Source: Rhynchopus sp. YZ270_cl-10 (lineage: Eukaryota > Euglenozoa > Diplonemea > Diplonemida > Diplonemidae). From it: a stretch of DNA of 64,000 nucleotides. The stretch spans positions 806,001-870,000 of the forward strand of contig OZ037879.1 of assembly GCA_964035575.1 (NCBI GenBank), written 5' to 3'. Both the position numbers and the translations under genes were made by a program. Shown here piece after piece: positions 10,266-20,800 of the stretch. Numbering within the stretch: the stretch's first letter is position 1; each line of letters starts with the position of its first letter. The notes under the pieces are model-generated. The model saw nothing but the letters and a program-made list of their open reading frames with translations. It did not search any database and was not told the DNA's origin.

Positions 10266-11036
10266 TCACGCAAGCCCCTGCTTTTGCTTTTCTATTCTTA
10301 TTATGGTTTCCTCAATGAGAGCGCGCAGGCCTTGATTGAAGCGATCTAAGCTGTCCGCTTCTAAGACCTCAGGTGGAATGTCTGGTCGATCAACGGGGCA
10401 CCTTGGTGGCGGCTGTTGCGAGGGCACCTGCAGGCCTAGCTGCCTTGCGGAACTTATGAGGAACGTTTTGTCCTTCTCGAGCCTCTGAATACGAGGCCAG
10501 AGAGGGGAGTCTTCGTAGCTGGAGGGGCCCCGGGGTTGCGTTGCCAAGGAGAACAACTCCCTTTGCACCTGCCGCATCCTCGCAGCAACCAGCTGTTGAC
10601 GGTGCATATGGGGCTTCACCGCTTCCTCCACCACTCCATTGCACTCTGTGCACAACGTATCGATCCGCGTCGGCCTCGCCCCTGAAGGTTTTTCGTGAAG
10701 AAGACCCGACACCGGACAGACCTCGCAGAGGGAGAGTTCATAACCACAGTGTGTACATTTCTCTTCTTCGGGAAGGCCAAAGCTGTCTTCGACAAGCGCA
10801 GCATTGCTGTGATAGGAGAAAACATCGGGTTCACGGAAGTATCCACCATCGGGAGGGTCGCGTGGATCGCCATATAGCCGTTCACGTAGTACGGTGCGAC
10901 CTGACCCAGTAGAGGCTCCATCATAAGGCTGTGGTGACAGCCCTGAGGCAGTGCGCTGCAACGCCACACCGCCACCTCCACCAGGAAACCCTGGCTGTGT
11001 GGTGCCGTACTGCAGATCCAAAAAGGAGTCGTTCAT
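10266..11036 (-). CDS. unrecognised protein with Cys-pair cluster
   Basis: An open frame of 256 codons starts at the ATG at 11,036. I do not recognise the family. Residues 1-90 are Gly, Ser and Pro rich. Near residues 92-105 is CTHCGYELSLCEVC (C-x2-C-x6-C-x2-C), and CTEC follows about 25 residues later, suggesting one zinc-binding module. The second half is charged and helical (MHRQQLVAARMRQVQREL; IQRLEKDKTFLISSARQLG) and ends in ETIIRIEKQKQGLA, likely coiled coil. The coding stretch is much more GC-rich than its flanks. Just upstream, TTTTCAAACACC and CTCTTACAG (about 11,057-11,073, minus strand) form a typical intron end of this genome, so an upstream exon, coding or leader, is likely. A family A repeat sits within that presumed intron. 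Confidence 0.65.
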   Translation of the reverse strand: MNDSFLDLQYGTTQPGFPGGGGGVALQRTASGLSPQPYDGASTGSGRTVLRERLYGDPRDPPDGGYFREPDVFSYHSNAALVEDSFGLPEEEKCTHCGYELSLCEVCPVSGLLHEKPSGARPTRIDTLCTECNGVVEEAVKPHMHRQQLVAARMRQVQRELFSLATQPRGPSSYEDSPLWPRIQRLEKDKTFLISSARQLGLQVPSQQPPPRCPVDRPDIPPEVLEADSLDRFNQGLRALIEETIIRIEKQKQGLA

Positions 11037-11090
11037 TTGTGTATTGCTTTTTTGCTGTAAGAGGGAATGGTGTTTGAAAATGAAATAAAA

Positions 11091-11184
11091 GTAGAGTTGA
11101 AATACAAAGCCCTCTCGTGATGGTACAATGACCGCGGGGTGGACACCCAACCCAGTCCTACAATCCATTTCGTGGTTTAGATCT
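11091..11184. repeat. dispersed repeat family A, copy 2
   Basis: It matches 209-324 over GTAGAGTTGAAATACAAAGC, CCTCTCGTGA, GGGTGGACACCCAACCCA and ATCCATTTCGT. It lies directly upstream of the splice acceptor of the 10,266-11,036 gene. Confidence 0.6.
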
Positions 11185-12029
11185 GATATGTATAAAATGT
11201 TGGAAAAGACAAGAAGGAGTCGATAATACAATTTCAACTTTCAACTTCGAGTCGAGGAACAAAAAAATTTGTTTTGAAAAGCTTTTCCATTTTTCATCAC
11301 ACTGACGTGAAACATAAAATTCTAGAGTGGAGTGGTTATTTAAACAATTAGGGGGAAAGGGGAGGAAGGGAGGGGAGAGAAAGAGAGAAGGGGTGGGAAA
11401 TGTTCCATTTTTTTTGTTGTAGTTTCGCTAAATGAAAATCGCATTTTTAGGTGCAGTTTTTCAAAGAAAAAAAAAGTTTTTTTTTTTTCGTGGGATGTTG
11501 TATTTTGGGTGGGATCTGATTTCTTTTTTTTGCTTTTTTTTTATATGTGACCAAAAAAAACGACGTACAAGAGTGGAATAATAAAAGGGGGAAAATAGAA
11601 AAAGAACACTTGAACTGCATATATTTTCAAGTTTTGAAGAGAGAAAAAACAAAACACGGGGTATGGGGTGGACCATAGTAGAGCTTTGCTATTTTGGCTT
11701 GGTTTATTTTTTTCTTTTTTCTTTTTCTTTGAAACATCATTTTCTCATGCAACACTCATGCAAAGCATGCTTATGACTGTATGCCAACCCCGATGAAGGG
11801 CTTGCGTTTTACTTTTTTTTGTTTTGCTTTTTGTTGAAAGGAATACGATGTCTCACTCAGAACCTCGGCTGTCACAAGAAAAGGGGATAGAAAAGAAAGT
11901 AACCGTCTACACTAGATGTATCTCTCAGTTGCGCACACACATACAATACACACATTTAGGCAATGTTCCCTTCTTAGGAATTACCCACAACTGCTTTTTT
12001 CAACACACACACACCCGGGGTGGTAATAC
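11185..12029. other. AT-rich stretch with a possible terminal exon
   Basis: Mostly homopolymer runs. On the minus strand about 11,784-11,865 can be read as a Lys-rich end, ...KRKPFIGVGIQS then stop, preceded by TTCTTGTGACAG. It might be the last exon of the gene whose first exon is 12,030-12,148, but the simplest splice does not keep frame, so the link is weak. Confidence 0.25.
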
Positions 12030-12148
12030 CTTATGGTGCAGTCGCCTCGCTCATAGGCTGAAGGCATGCCCACATGCCGCGTTGCGAAGGTGTACTTAAA
12101 CACCTCAGAGGAGTACGCACGCTTCGCCATGCGACCTATTCGGGCCAT
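12030..12148 (-). CDS. likely first exon of an unrecognised small gene
   Basis: The minus strand reads from the ATG at 12,148 through 39 codons (MARIGRMAKRAYSSEVFKYT... AYERGDCTI) to a donor AAG|GTATTA, the same donor as flippase intron 2. Codon use is GC-rich like the other exons, against AT-rich flanks. The ATG follows TTCTTGTGCAG, which could be a splice acceptor. The family is not recognised. No continuation exon fits cleanly; 11,784-11,865 is one candidate. The start lies in motif family C. Confidence 0.45.
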
Positions 12149-12170
12149 ATTCTGCACAAGAATTACCCCT
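12143..12170. repeat. short conserved motif family C, copy 2
   Basis: GGCCATATTCTGCACAAGAA then TTACCCC, nearly the same as 6849-6877. A looser repeat, CCGCACAGGAATTACCCC, follows about 30 bp to the right. Confidence 0.5.
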
Positions 12171-12553
12171 TTTAGTTCATCCAATATACCCAATATTTCC
12201 GCACAGGAATTACCCCATAACTAATTTCAATATTTTCTCAAAATAGTTGTGAATACTGCAATATTGTCTCCAGAATACAAATAGTTGTATATTTTAAAGT
12301 ACAATTTTGAGTCATCTTTTTTTACGTTTTTTTTTTCCCTTGAAAATCGCGAGAAGCAAAACCATCCAAACCAATCAGATGTCATCTGTTATCAGCGTTT
12401 TTTATCTCTTTTTTTGAACGTTAAAACCACCCTAGAAGTGTGACTTTCTCTTTCTTTTATTTTATTTTTTTGAAAACATGCGCGGCTACCAAAAAGCTAC
12501 TGTGTAGTCAGCGTCACGCCTACCTCGGTAGGTTACAGGGGGAGGGGAAAAAA

Positions 12554-12594
12554 GAACTTGGCTTAGTGTAGACACCCTTGATGGATGTGCTCCA
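12554..12594. repeat. dispersed hairpin repeat, copy 2
   Basis: GAACTTGGCTTAGTGTAGAC, ACCC and GTGCTCCACAA match the family seen at 911-960, with a few changes. Confidence 0.5.
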
Positions 12595-12715
12595 CAATTC
12601 ACAATTTTTGTTGCAAAATCAACATTTTTTTCCCCCCTCCCTCTCTGACTGCGGAGAGAGACATTAGACGTGGTGGAAAACTCTGGTCTCTGATCTCTTT
12701 CTCCTGCACACAGAC

Positions 12716-12868
12716 AGACACCTTCCCTGTAGAGCAAGGTTCCACTCTTAGGAACTACTCATACCGCTGCTTGTTCAAAACACACAGACACACACCTTCC
12801 CTGTAAAGTAATGTTCCTACTCTTCCGACTCTTAGGAACCGTTTATACCACTGCTTGTTCAAAACACA
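12716..12868. repeat. imperfect tandem duplication of about 75 bp
   Basis: Two successive copies share ACACCTTCCCTGTA, ACTCTTAGGAAC and CCGCTGCTTGTTCAAAACAC. A shorter related block lies at about 11,960-12,010 (CTTCTTAGGAATTACCCAC). There is no coding potential. Confidence 0.6.
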
Positions 12869-13267
12869 TACTGACATCGTTTTTTCTTCTTCTAAAGAAT
12901 ATTCCGCAGTGAGAATCCGCACCACCATGCATAATTGATCAGTCAAAAAAAAAAAAAAAAAAAAAATCTGATTTCTCTCTCCTTTGATTCTAGGGCTGTT
13001 GGAACGCAACTTTTTTAAAAATGGGATAGGTTGTTTGGGTGGGGAAGAACTGACGTAGTAAACTGAAACTGAACGGCAAAGAAACTGAATAAAAAAGAAG
13101 AAAAATACAGAAAGGTGGGGTAGAGGTTGCATGGAGTAAAAGAAAAAACTGCATTGAGTAGACCATCAGATTTGGCCTTTTTTTTTGTCAACAATGCACA
13201 GAATCCGCGAAGAATGGCCTTATGTACCCCCTTCGTTCGTCAATAATTGCACCTCAATGAAAACTAC
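12869..13267. other. non-coding stretch
   Basis: Contains a run of about 23 A at 12,944-12,966 and other homopolymers. No exon, RNA gene or inverted repeat was recognised. Confidence 0.5.
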
Positions 13268-13423
13268 TAATTATTGTTAAATTATATCCCGACAACTTAA
13301 CTCAGTGAGTTGTGGGTCACCTCCTTCACGAATCCCACTCGCTGTGCGAGTGGGGGTTAGTACACTCTCGTGTACCCGCAACTCACTGCGTTAAATTGTG
13401 GGGATATAATTTAACGGTAATTA
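13268..13423. mobile_element. 156-bp MITE with about 48-bp TIRs
   Basis: The ends TAATTATTGTTAAATTATAT and CCC... are mirrored by GGGATATAATTTAAC and GGTAATTA. The inverted arms extend through CAGTGAGTTG and GGGT with only a few mismatches. The middle holds a perfect palindrome CCCACTCGC-TGT-GCGAGTGGG-like core. The whole element can fold into one long hairpin. TA or TAA target duplication cannot be resolved because the ends are self-complementary. Confidence 0.75.
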
Positions 13424-15133
13424 TAAGCTATTGTTTGATTTGCATGTGAACGAATGCATACTAAGGGAGGTGATGTCTTCGTGCTTGAAGAACGTTGCCA
13501 TTCACATAGGTTGACACTCCATCCACACAGGAAAAAAACGGTCAAAAAATACGATATGAAAAAAATGCCGAGAAAAATTGTAAGATGATCCCAAACCTCA
13601 CCAATCACCTTTATCAACTTTTCCTTTGATAAACGGGGAGGGGGGAATAAAAGACAGACTCGATATTGTGCAACACACGGAAGCTTTCTAAAGAAGAAAG
13701 CTTAGAAATAGATTTACCTCAACTCAGGGCATACAAACACCTCAAAAAAAAAAAATGGGCAATTTTCCGGTCAAGAAATACCCACAATTGATTTAAGTAT
13801 ATTGTGAGTCACACACTCCTTTTTGGGCTGCAGTGACAATTACTTTACACCTGCTGGTAAGATCTGTACTCACCTTTTTTTAAGTGGGTAAAGTAGAAGG
13901 AAATGCAAACATCTCTGCGGATGTCGGCACTGGGAAAAGGGAAAAAAAAAACTCTGATTGAAAACAAAGCCTTCTCGTGACTGTACCAAATAAAGGGGGG
14001 TGATAGGATACTGTACGCTACTTCCCTTTGAGTCGATCATGCCATCGTCTTCTCTGGTTTGCAGGTCGATATTGGTTGAGTTGGGAAAAAAACGGGCTGT
14101 GGCTTCTAGATACTAATGTAGAGCAGTGTCAACGCTTTATGTTGGGAAACAAGGGAAAGGTAGTAACACCAGTCACACCTCGATGAAGCCCCCCTGGGCA
14201 TTTTTTTCATTTTTGCCATTCCGGCCCATTCGTACAAAAAAAAGAGACCTCGGACAAAAAAATATATAGAGAGAAGTGAACCCAGTGTCGCTGTAACACT
14301 AGGTCCATTTCGCTGTACATTGTTTTTTTCAAATTACTTTACATCCAGACGCTTAACTGCGGGAGGTGATAAAACCTCTCCTCATTCCCTGAGGACTTGC
14401 AGGGTCGTCTGATATAGCGTATGCCGCCTTTGAGAAATGTGTGAAGCCAAAAGTATCACAAAAAAAAAAATGCGCTGAGGGGGTTTCGCTCCCCTTGGTC
14501 TACCCAGAGTCAATAGGCTCTGACACATCATGAGGGAGGGGGGGGGAGGGGGAGGAGGTGTACCCCCACGAGGAAAAAGAAAAACTGCCCTCCTTCCCTG
14601 TTCGCATGCGAGGAACATCCCCCCCCCCCCCCTATGTACTGGCCATGACAAGCGACATTACTAATAGTAAATATTACCTAATGATAACAGGTGGTACTGG
14701 CCTCCTATGGTGGTGTATTATTGCCTGTAGATGACGTGATAAACTTTAAAAAGAGATGTTTTTTTTTTTTTTTTTTGAAGGGGCGATCGGGGGCGTGTTT
14801 CTTTTGCATTATTTGTACAAGACACTGCTGCAATACGTTACCTGTGTCTCAAAGAGGTGTTCACGTTCACAGAACACCTGGCAATTTGAAGAATACGCCC
14901 AGTAAATAAACGGAGGGAAGGAGATGAATGAAACGAGGTGGGGGGAAGAATATAGGGTAATGAATGGATAAAGGAGAAGGGGCGGCAGAGCGAATCAAAA
15001 AAAGGGGGGGACAAAATAATACGTCGTACGGACAAATAGGCCTGTCTGATATAACATATCGGTGGCCTCCTGCCTCATGACACACCAGGCCCGTTTCAGG
15101 CAACTGTTTGTTTTGCTTTTTTGTTTTTTTTTT
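13424..15133. other. intergenic region without recognised genes
   Basis: It includes a family A fragment (about 13,956-13,989), a C-rich and G-rich stretch at 14,530-14,630, and two loosely similar blocks around GTCTGATATA (14,404 and 15,043). No exon with a convincing splice site was found on either strand. Confidence 0.4.
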
Positions 15134-15383
15134 GAAAACTTGGTTGTATTAGGGTAGCCACCCTAGACATACAGTGCGGACGAGTCATCTACTGGCCTGA
15201 ACTCGTTTTTTTGGGTCTCATCCCAAAAACTCGTCTTTTCATTCGTCTGTACTCATCTCTTCGGCAAGTGCCTACAAAACGTACTGGTCTCAACTAGAGA
15301 CGAGTATTGGAGACGAGTATCGCCACTCGTCTCACTCGGCACGAATCGTCCGCACTGTATAGCCTAGAATGTGCTCCGCTATT
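15134..15383. repeat. dispersed hairpin repeat, copy 3, split by a MITE
   Basis: GAAAACTTGGTTGTATTAGG, GTAGCCACC lies left of the MITE at 15,168-15,362, and ATGTGCTCCGCTATT lies right of it. Read without the insert, it lines up with the unbroken copy at 30,684-30,730. Confidence 0.75.
15168..15362. mobile_element. 195-bp MITE nested in a hairpin repeat
   Basis: Terminal inverted repeats ATACAGTGCGGACGA and TCGTCCGCACTGTAT (15 bp, perfect) are flanked by direct repeats CCTAGA at 15,162-15,167 and 15,363-15,368. Removing the element and one CCTAGA restores the arrangement of the unbroken hairpin repeat at 30,684 (GTAGCCACCTAGAGTGTGC), which supports a 6-bp duplication. A TA duplication with ends CAGTGCGG, as in Tc1/mariner-type elements, is the alternative. 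The interior has short GACGAGTA repeats and no coding frame. Confidence 0.8.
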
Positions 15384-16207
15384 TTATGCTTTATGCTTTT
15401 TATAAGGAATACGTCAGCGCAAAAGAAAGCTTGAAAAAAATAAGATGTACATCACTGTGCACAATAATAATACCTAAAACGCTGGTGAATAACCCCTCAG
15501 ACGATGTCAGCAATGAATATAAAGATACAACAGCAAAACAAAAATGCTTGGATTCGGGAGGGGATTGATGTGACTGAATAGACAAAACAAAAATCAAATG
15601 ACCACCAGAGTGCCTTGTATTGGTGCCCTTAATCTTCATAGCACTACGCCATAGTGTTTTGACACCCATTTTTTGGACCAACTAAGGTACATGCTTCATT
15701 TGAAGCCTTCTTTTCCGCAGACGAACAATGAAAAAAATCCCACAAGAAAAAAATGTGGGAAAACAGAACAGAAAGAAAAAAAAAGAAAAAACACGAACTA
15801 AACCACCACGAAGTCTGACAAAAAAAATAAAAACGTTTTATTGTGGTAAAACGCTTAGGGGGGGAGGGACTGATTTTTCTTGCGGGTGTAAAATAAAATA
15901 AAATAAAAATGAGATAAATTGAGAACCAAATAACAAAACGGAAGAAGAGACAAAATGCACCATCACCCTTCCCCACCCAGAACCCTCAACCCTCGGGCCA
16001 CTGACACAACACTACTTGGCAGTACCGAGGTTGCACAAAGAAAAACAATATGAGGGGAACACATTGGGGCCACAAACCAAAAATACGATGATACAACCTG
16101 ACTCATTTCGTTAAAAAACGCACAACCCAACCCTCAGGGGGTTTAGCCCCTGCTGAGGAGATAAGATGCCAAGGGTGCGATAAATATCAGGCACTCCGCT
16201 AGGTACT
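15384..16207. other. intergenic region
   Basis: AT-rich. A hairpin CCTCAGGGGG...CCCCTGCTGAGG is present at about 16,132-16,158. Nothing else was recognised. Confidence 0.4.
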
Positions 16208-16236
16208 AAAGTTCTGTTGATTGTCAACAGAACTTT
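16208..16236. repeat. perfect 13-bp-stem hairpin
   Basis: AAAGTTCTGTTGA, loop TTG, TCAACAGAACTTT. It is followed by T residues then A runs. It looks like an intrinsic hairpin, but in a eukaryotic genome it may equally be a remnant of an inverted-repeat element. Confidence 0.6.
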
Positions 16237-16391
16237 TTGAAAATGGGGAAAAAAAGAAAAAAAAAAAAAGTTCTGCTAAGTGGTTCAGACCCGTTCTACC
16301 TGTCAAAAAAGCTCAGGAGAAGAAGATATGGAGAGGTGAGTGCTCAAACGTCCCAAAAAAGTCAAAATCGGGCGTTGAAAAAAAAAAAGGT

Positions 16392-16416
16392 TGCGTACCG
16401 TGCGCCTGCGGCGCAA
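16392..16416. repeat. GC-rich hairpin motif beside poly-A
   Basis: GCGTACCGTGCGCCTGCGGC then GCA directly follows an A run. GCGCC and GGCGC pair around TGC. Related copies lie at about 2368, 20,883, 21,864 and 22,447. Confidence 0.6.
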
Positions 16417-16514
16417 GCATGTACCCCACCAACGTGGACCATCAACAGAACATTTTCAAAATCGGAAATCCTAGCGGAGAGCCTGGATAAATATTTAAAA
16501 AAAAAAAAAAAACT

Positions 16515-16579
16515 GTAGTTGATGCAGTCACCTCCCGACTGACCCACATACGATACCAGCCATCCGGATGAAAGCATCA
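16515..16579. repeat. dispersed repeat family E, copy 2
   Basis: Begins GTAGTTGATGCAGTCACCTC and continues with CTGACCCACATACGATACCA and GGATGAAAGCA. It follows an A run, as copy 1 does. The partner is at 331-400. Confidence 0.45.
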
Positions 16580-17235
16580 GAAGAAATAAAAAGATCATCA
16601 CAGAGAATGTGACTCAGATAGAAACACGAACTCAACAACAACTCTGTCCTTTTTTTTTACCTATTTTCGTCTGAAAATAAACAATAATAAGACGTGTTTG
16701 GAAGGGCAAACAGCAGGATTCTCCCCATCTTCATTTTTCCCCCTTGATGATCATCTTTCAATTTTTTCGGAGGTGGAGAACCCTGGCAAACAGGCATACT
16801 CCGATATCAATATATACCCACTTTGCTATGGGTGTTGAGGGGGGTTAGGAGAAGGCAGGCTTTTGCGAGACACAGAAGAAGCCACATTTCCGATCTCCTC
16901 CTTCCCCTTTCCTTGTTTGCCAAGATTGCCTCCCTTTAAGGAGTTCTTTTGGGAGTAGGGTAATCTGCTTTCCCCGTTCCTCCCCGTTCTGTTCTCTTTG
17001 TGTGCTCTTCTTAGCATCAAGATACACAAAGCACTTCAATAAACCATACACTCTAACGCTGAGAATGATAAAAAAAAAAGGGGGAGAGAAAAAAACTTTG
17101 GGGGTAAAAGAAGGGTCAGGGAAGAAAGACACAGGGGGGTGCACAACCAGCCTTCTGCATTCAAAAAAAAACGAAGTAAAAAAAAAATAAGATAATTAAC
17201 ATAGTTTACAACCGCGTTGGCGTCCTGTAATTGCA
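16580..17235. other. intergenic region
   Basis: Homopolymer runs and pyrimidine-rich tracts. No exon or RNA gene was recognised. Confidence 0.4.
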
Positions 17236-17280
17236 CTGGTTGTATTAGTGTAGTACACCCGAAGATGAGCTCCACTATAA
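17236..17280. repeat. dispersed hairpin repeat, copy 4
   Basis: CTGGTTGTATTAGTGTAG, ACACCCGA and GATGAGCTCCACTATA. TAGTG and CACTA can pair. Confidence 0.55.
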
Positions 17281-17490
17281 ATGTAAAAAAAATATTTTAC
17301 TTTTTTTTGGTTGAGAAATAGCTGTGGAAGAAACAAAGCATTCACAAAGCAGGCAATTGAAATTGCAAAAGCAGGGGAGAAGGGGGGATGAGGGGAGTTC
17401 ATGAGACAATCAAAAAAAGAAATTGAAAGATGAACGTCAGCCTTCACGAGATAGGTCACTAGAAAAAATCCCTTCAAAAAAAATGTATCT

Positions 17491-17591
17491 TAAGATACAA
17501 ATCCCTCTCTCGTGACAGTGCACCTTGGCATAACCGGTGCACCGGGTGGACCCCAACTATGTCCGTACATCCATTTCGAGGTTAACATCTG
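17491..17591. repeat. dispersed repeat family A, copy 3
   Basis: Shares GATACAAATCCCTCTC-like sequence, CGTGACAGTG, ACCTTGG, ATAACCGG, GGGTGGACCCCAAC and ACATCCATTTCGAGGTT with the copies at 209 and 11,091. It lacks the AGTTGAAA start. Confidence 0.5.
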
Positions 17592-17736
17592 GAGAGAGAA
17601 AAAATCCCCTTCACTACAACCACACTAAATTGATGCTGAGTAAAAAAGGCACCACTCGGGACGAAAGACCTAGCCCAAACAGACTACATGCTACCAGGAT
17701 TAGCAACAGTAAAAAAATAAACAACACTTTTTTTTT

Positions 17737-17768
17737 CCGTTTTCGTTTTCGTTTTCGTTTTCGTTTTT
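17737..17768. repeat. GTTTTC microsatellite
   Basis: Five GTTTTC-type hexamers lie just past the flippase stop codon, in its 3' flank. Confidence 0.7.
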
Positions 17769-17806
17769 CGGCTGCAAAAGATGCCTTTAAAACACACAAA
17801 AAAACC

Positions 17807-20800
17807 CTACAAAATCGCTTGCGTCTTCGTTGGAGTAGCGCTGCCATTAAGATTATTGCAGCTGAGGAGGCTGTGGCAGAGGGGGCTGGTGTTGCCTGAG
17901 GGGCGTTGGTTTATTTCGATGTTGTGCGAAGGGCCGCAACTGCTGCCTCCTCCGTCTGTTGGCGCGCCTATGAGGGGGGAGTAGGAGGAGGGACGGGTAC
18001 CGAGGGGAGGGGAGCTCATGGGTGAACCCCACTGCCGGCCCGTTGATGACCCCAAGGTGCCTTTGTTCAGCTGTGGCGACAGCGGCTGGATCGGGAGACT
18101 GTCCTGCCGTCTAGATGGCAGCATCGAAGGTGACGGTGCCTCTGTGAAGCTTCCGCCACCCATAGGGCTTACCTTCTCCGCCCGGTCCAGCAGCGGCTGC
18201 GCACGGTCGTCACTCACGTCACGTTGCGACACCACCATCACAGAGCCAGGACTCAAACTCGGTGAATCGTCACTCCCCTTCCCGCCCTGCGGCTGCAGGC
18301 TCTCACGAACCAAATCAACTAATCGTGGGTCCGCCTGAAAAGAGAGAGAGAGAAATTCAGGGAAGATGTGGGCTTGAAAAAGCTTAAAATGTTGTAAAAG
18401 TTTATAGTTTTTGTTTCGTTTTTACATAAGAAACACTTTTACTGCATCCCTTCCGGAGGTGTTAAAGCTATGAGGCAGCAGATAAACTCGCAAGCCGTGT
18501 GAACGACAGAGCGGCTGACCATAAGCCCATCAGCTTGCTGTCATATCAAAGCATATCGGACTACCATTATGTACAGAGAAAACTTGAAAAGATGAATGTA
18601 CCTCCTCACGGTATCTAAAAAATGAACATTTTGAATGCAAAAAACAAAGTCGTTAGGCATACCTCCTTGGCCCAGTACACGACAGAGAGCTCAAGCACAA
18701 CAAGCAGGGTGGGGATCGCCACCATCCACAAATAGTACTTCGGGTCTGCGATAGGGTGTGTATTTGAAAGCATGATGTGAGTTCCTTAGAGCGGAACATT
18801 GCCCAGTGGGGGAGGGCTTAAGCTACAGCGGACAACCCCAGAGGGGTTGCTCTTATGCATTGGCGAGAACGGGAAGATGACGTGTGTATTGTGTTAGCAT
18901 TTGCCACACCACCCACTAGGGGCTGTGTGCTATCCTCTATTGTCGCCTGACAAAGGGGGTTTTTCATTTTCCCGAAACGCCCCCATGAATCCCTTTATTG
19001 TCACAAAAAAGGAAAAAAAGGCGCTTTGTGATCGTGGGGTCGCATTGCGTGTATCGGAAAACACAGCTGCGGTACATACCTGAGTACACAACCTCCCACA
19101 CGCCGTAGTACTCTGCGTGCCCAAAGAACGAAGGGATGCTTGAGTAAGCTATCACAAAAGCTGTGTGTGAGGGTGGTGATGTGACATTGAGTTTGGATAT
19201 CGTGAATAATACAGGTTTGTGTTGTTTTGTTATTTTATTTGATAAATTGTTGGAGTAGTTGACTTAGTTGACTTAGTTGACTTAGTTGTGTTGCCACAGT
19301 TTTGCAATCTTCACTTTTTTTGATCCCAAAGACTGTGGGAGGGATCAATCATAATAATTGATCACAATTAGCATGGTATGGCTTTGAAAAGGGTGGGTAG
19401 GGGGGCAGTAATACCGTGGTATAGCACCATCGAAATGATGAGACTCGCAAAGTGCAGCCACGTCCACGACATGAAACACAGCGCCGCCTTCGCTGTCACT
19501 GTTGTGATTGCCGCAGTCATCACGTACGTGCCTGACGTCCAGATGCCCGTCGATAACTCCATTCCTGCATCGCCATTCTCCATCAGAGGGTACAAGCAAC
19601 CAAATATCACTGCAGAATGAACCTGTAGAGAGAGAAATGCAACAGTGGTCAAGTGCACAACATGTGCCGAGGAGGGGGGGCGCATACAACAAAGAAAAAA
19701 AAGTTGATGCTCACTTATCGCCCTAATGGGACTCCCATACATTAATGTCCCATAAAGCTCGCTATGAAATAACTTTTTCCCAAAAACCCCTCCGATCACT
19801 ACTCCCAAAGGCGAAGTCCGTGTTCAACGGGTTCATAGATTTTCTGAAGGAAAATGCTATGCACACACATCCGCGATGCCGTAACAGGGGTGACAACGCA
19901 CTCCAGTTCTGTGGCTAAGGCGTTTCAAGAACGCGTCTACGTGGGCAGAAATAAATCTGGAAGAGGGGTACGATCCGAACCACTGGCTGGCAAATGGCAC
20001 AAATTGGTGCAAAAAAACACAAAGTCGTGGGTGAGCTGGCAGTCAACTGCAAACGATTGGAGGAAGACGGGCAGCACACACTTGATTCCGTTGGGTGCGG
20101 AGACAATCGCCAAATCTCGGCCGATAAGGAGGAGGCAGCGCGGGAGGCCACTAAGAAACTTGCTAAAGTTCAAAAAAATACACGGCATCAGGTGGTCGCT
20201 CTACGCTGAAGGTGGTGACTGTATGTCTCCGCAACTTCCATCCTAGCGTGACAGCCCTGGGGGGAATTCAGAACAGTACCGAGCTGTCTGCTGCTCAGCA
20301 ACTGAAGGTGGAGAAGCTGTACGGGAAACTCCGGCACCCATCCTTCGTGCTTCGGAGAGGGGTGATACAGGACTATTTGTCCGCGAATGCCACCGCAGCA
20401 CGGTGCCTTACAAACTCCTAGGGTATCAAGCGAAGACGTCCGCACCATCGTTTTATCGCTCATTAAAACGATGAATACGCTTACGAGGGAGCGTGGAGAG
20501 CAGGAGACTGAGATTGCGAAGGCAGTTGTACCCCACCTCTACGACAACCAAGTTTCAAAAAAAAGACAAAAAAAAAAGGCTTAACTTCGACACGTTGAAG
20601 GCAAGCATGTTCCCAGATCACGTGATTTTGACCAAAATTTTGGGGTCCAGATCACAAAAAAAAAAGGGGGTATGGGGTGCATTTTTGGGCGTTTTTGTCG
20701 ATCGCATCGTCCGATTCGGTGCGATTGCAGAAAGTGATGGGGTCATTTTGGAAAAATGGACAAAATTTTATTGACTTAAATTTTTTCAAAAATATGAACC

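Noticed and set aside
18570-18600. ACAGAGA box of U6 snRNA (TACAGAGAAAACTTG)
   Set aside because: The bases after ACAGAGA do not follow U6, no 3' stem-loop or promoter is visible, and it lies in a flippase intron.
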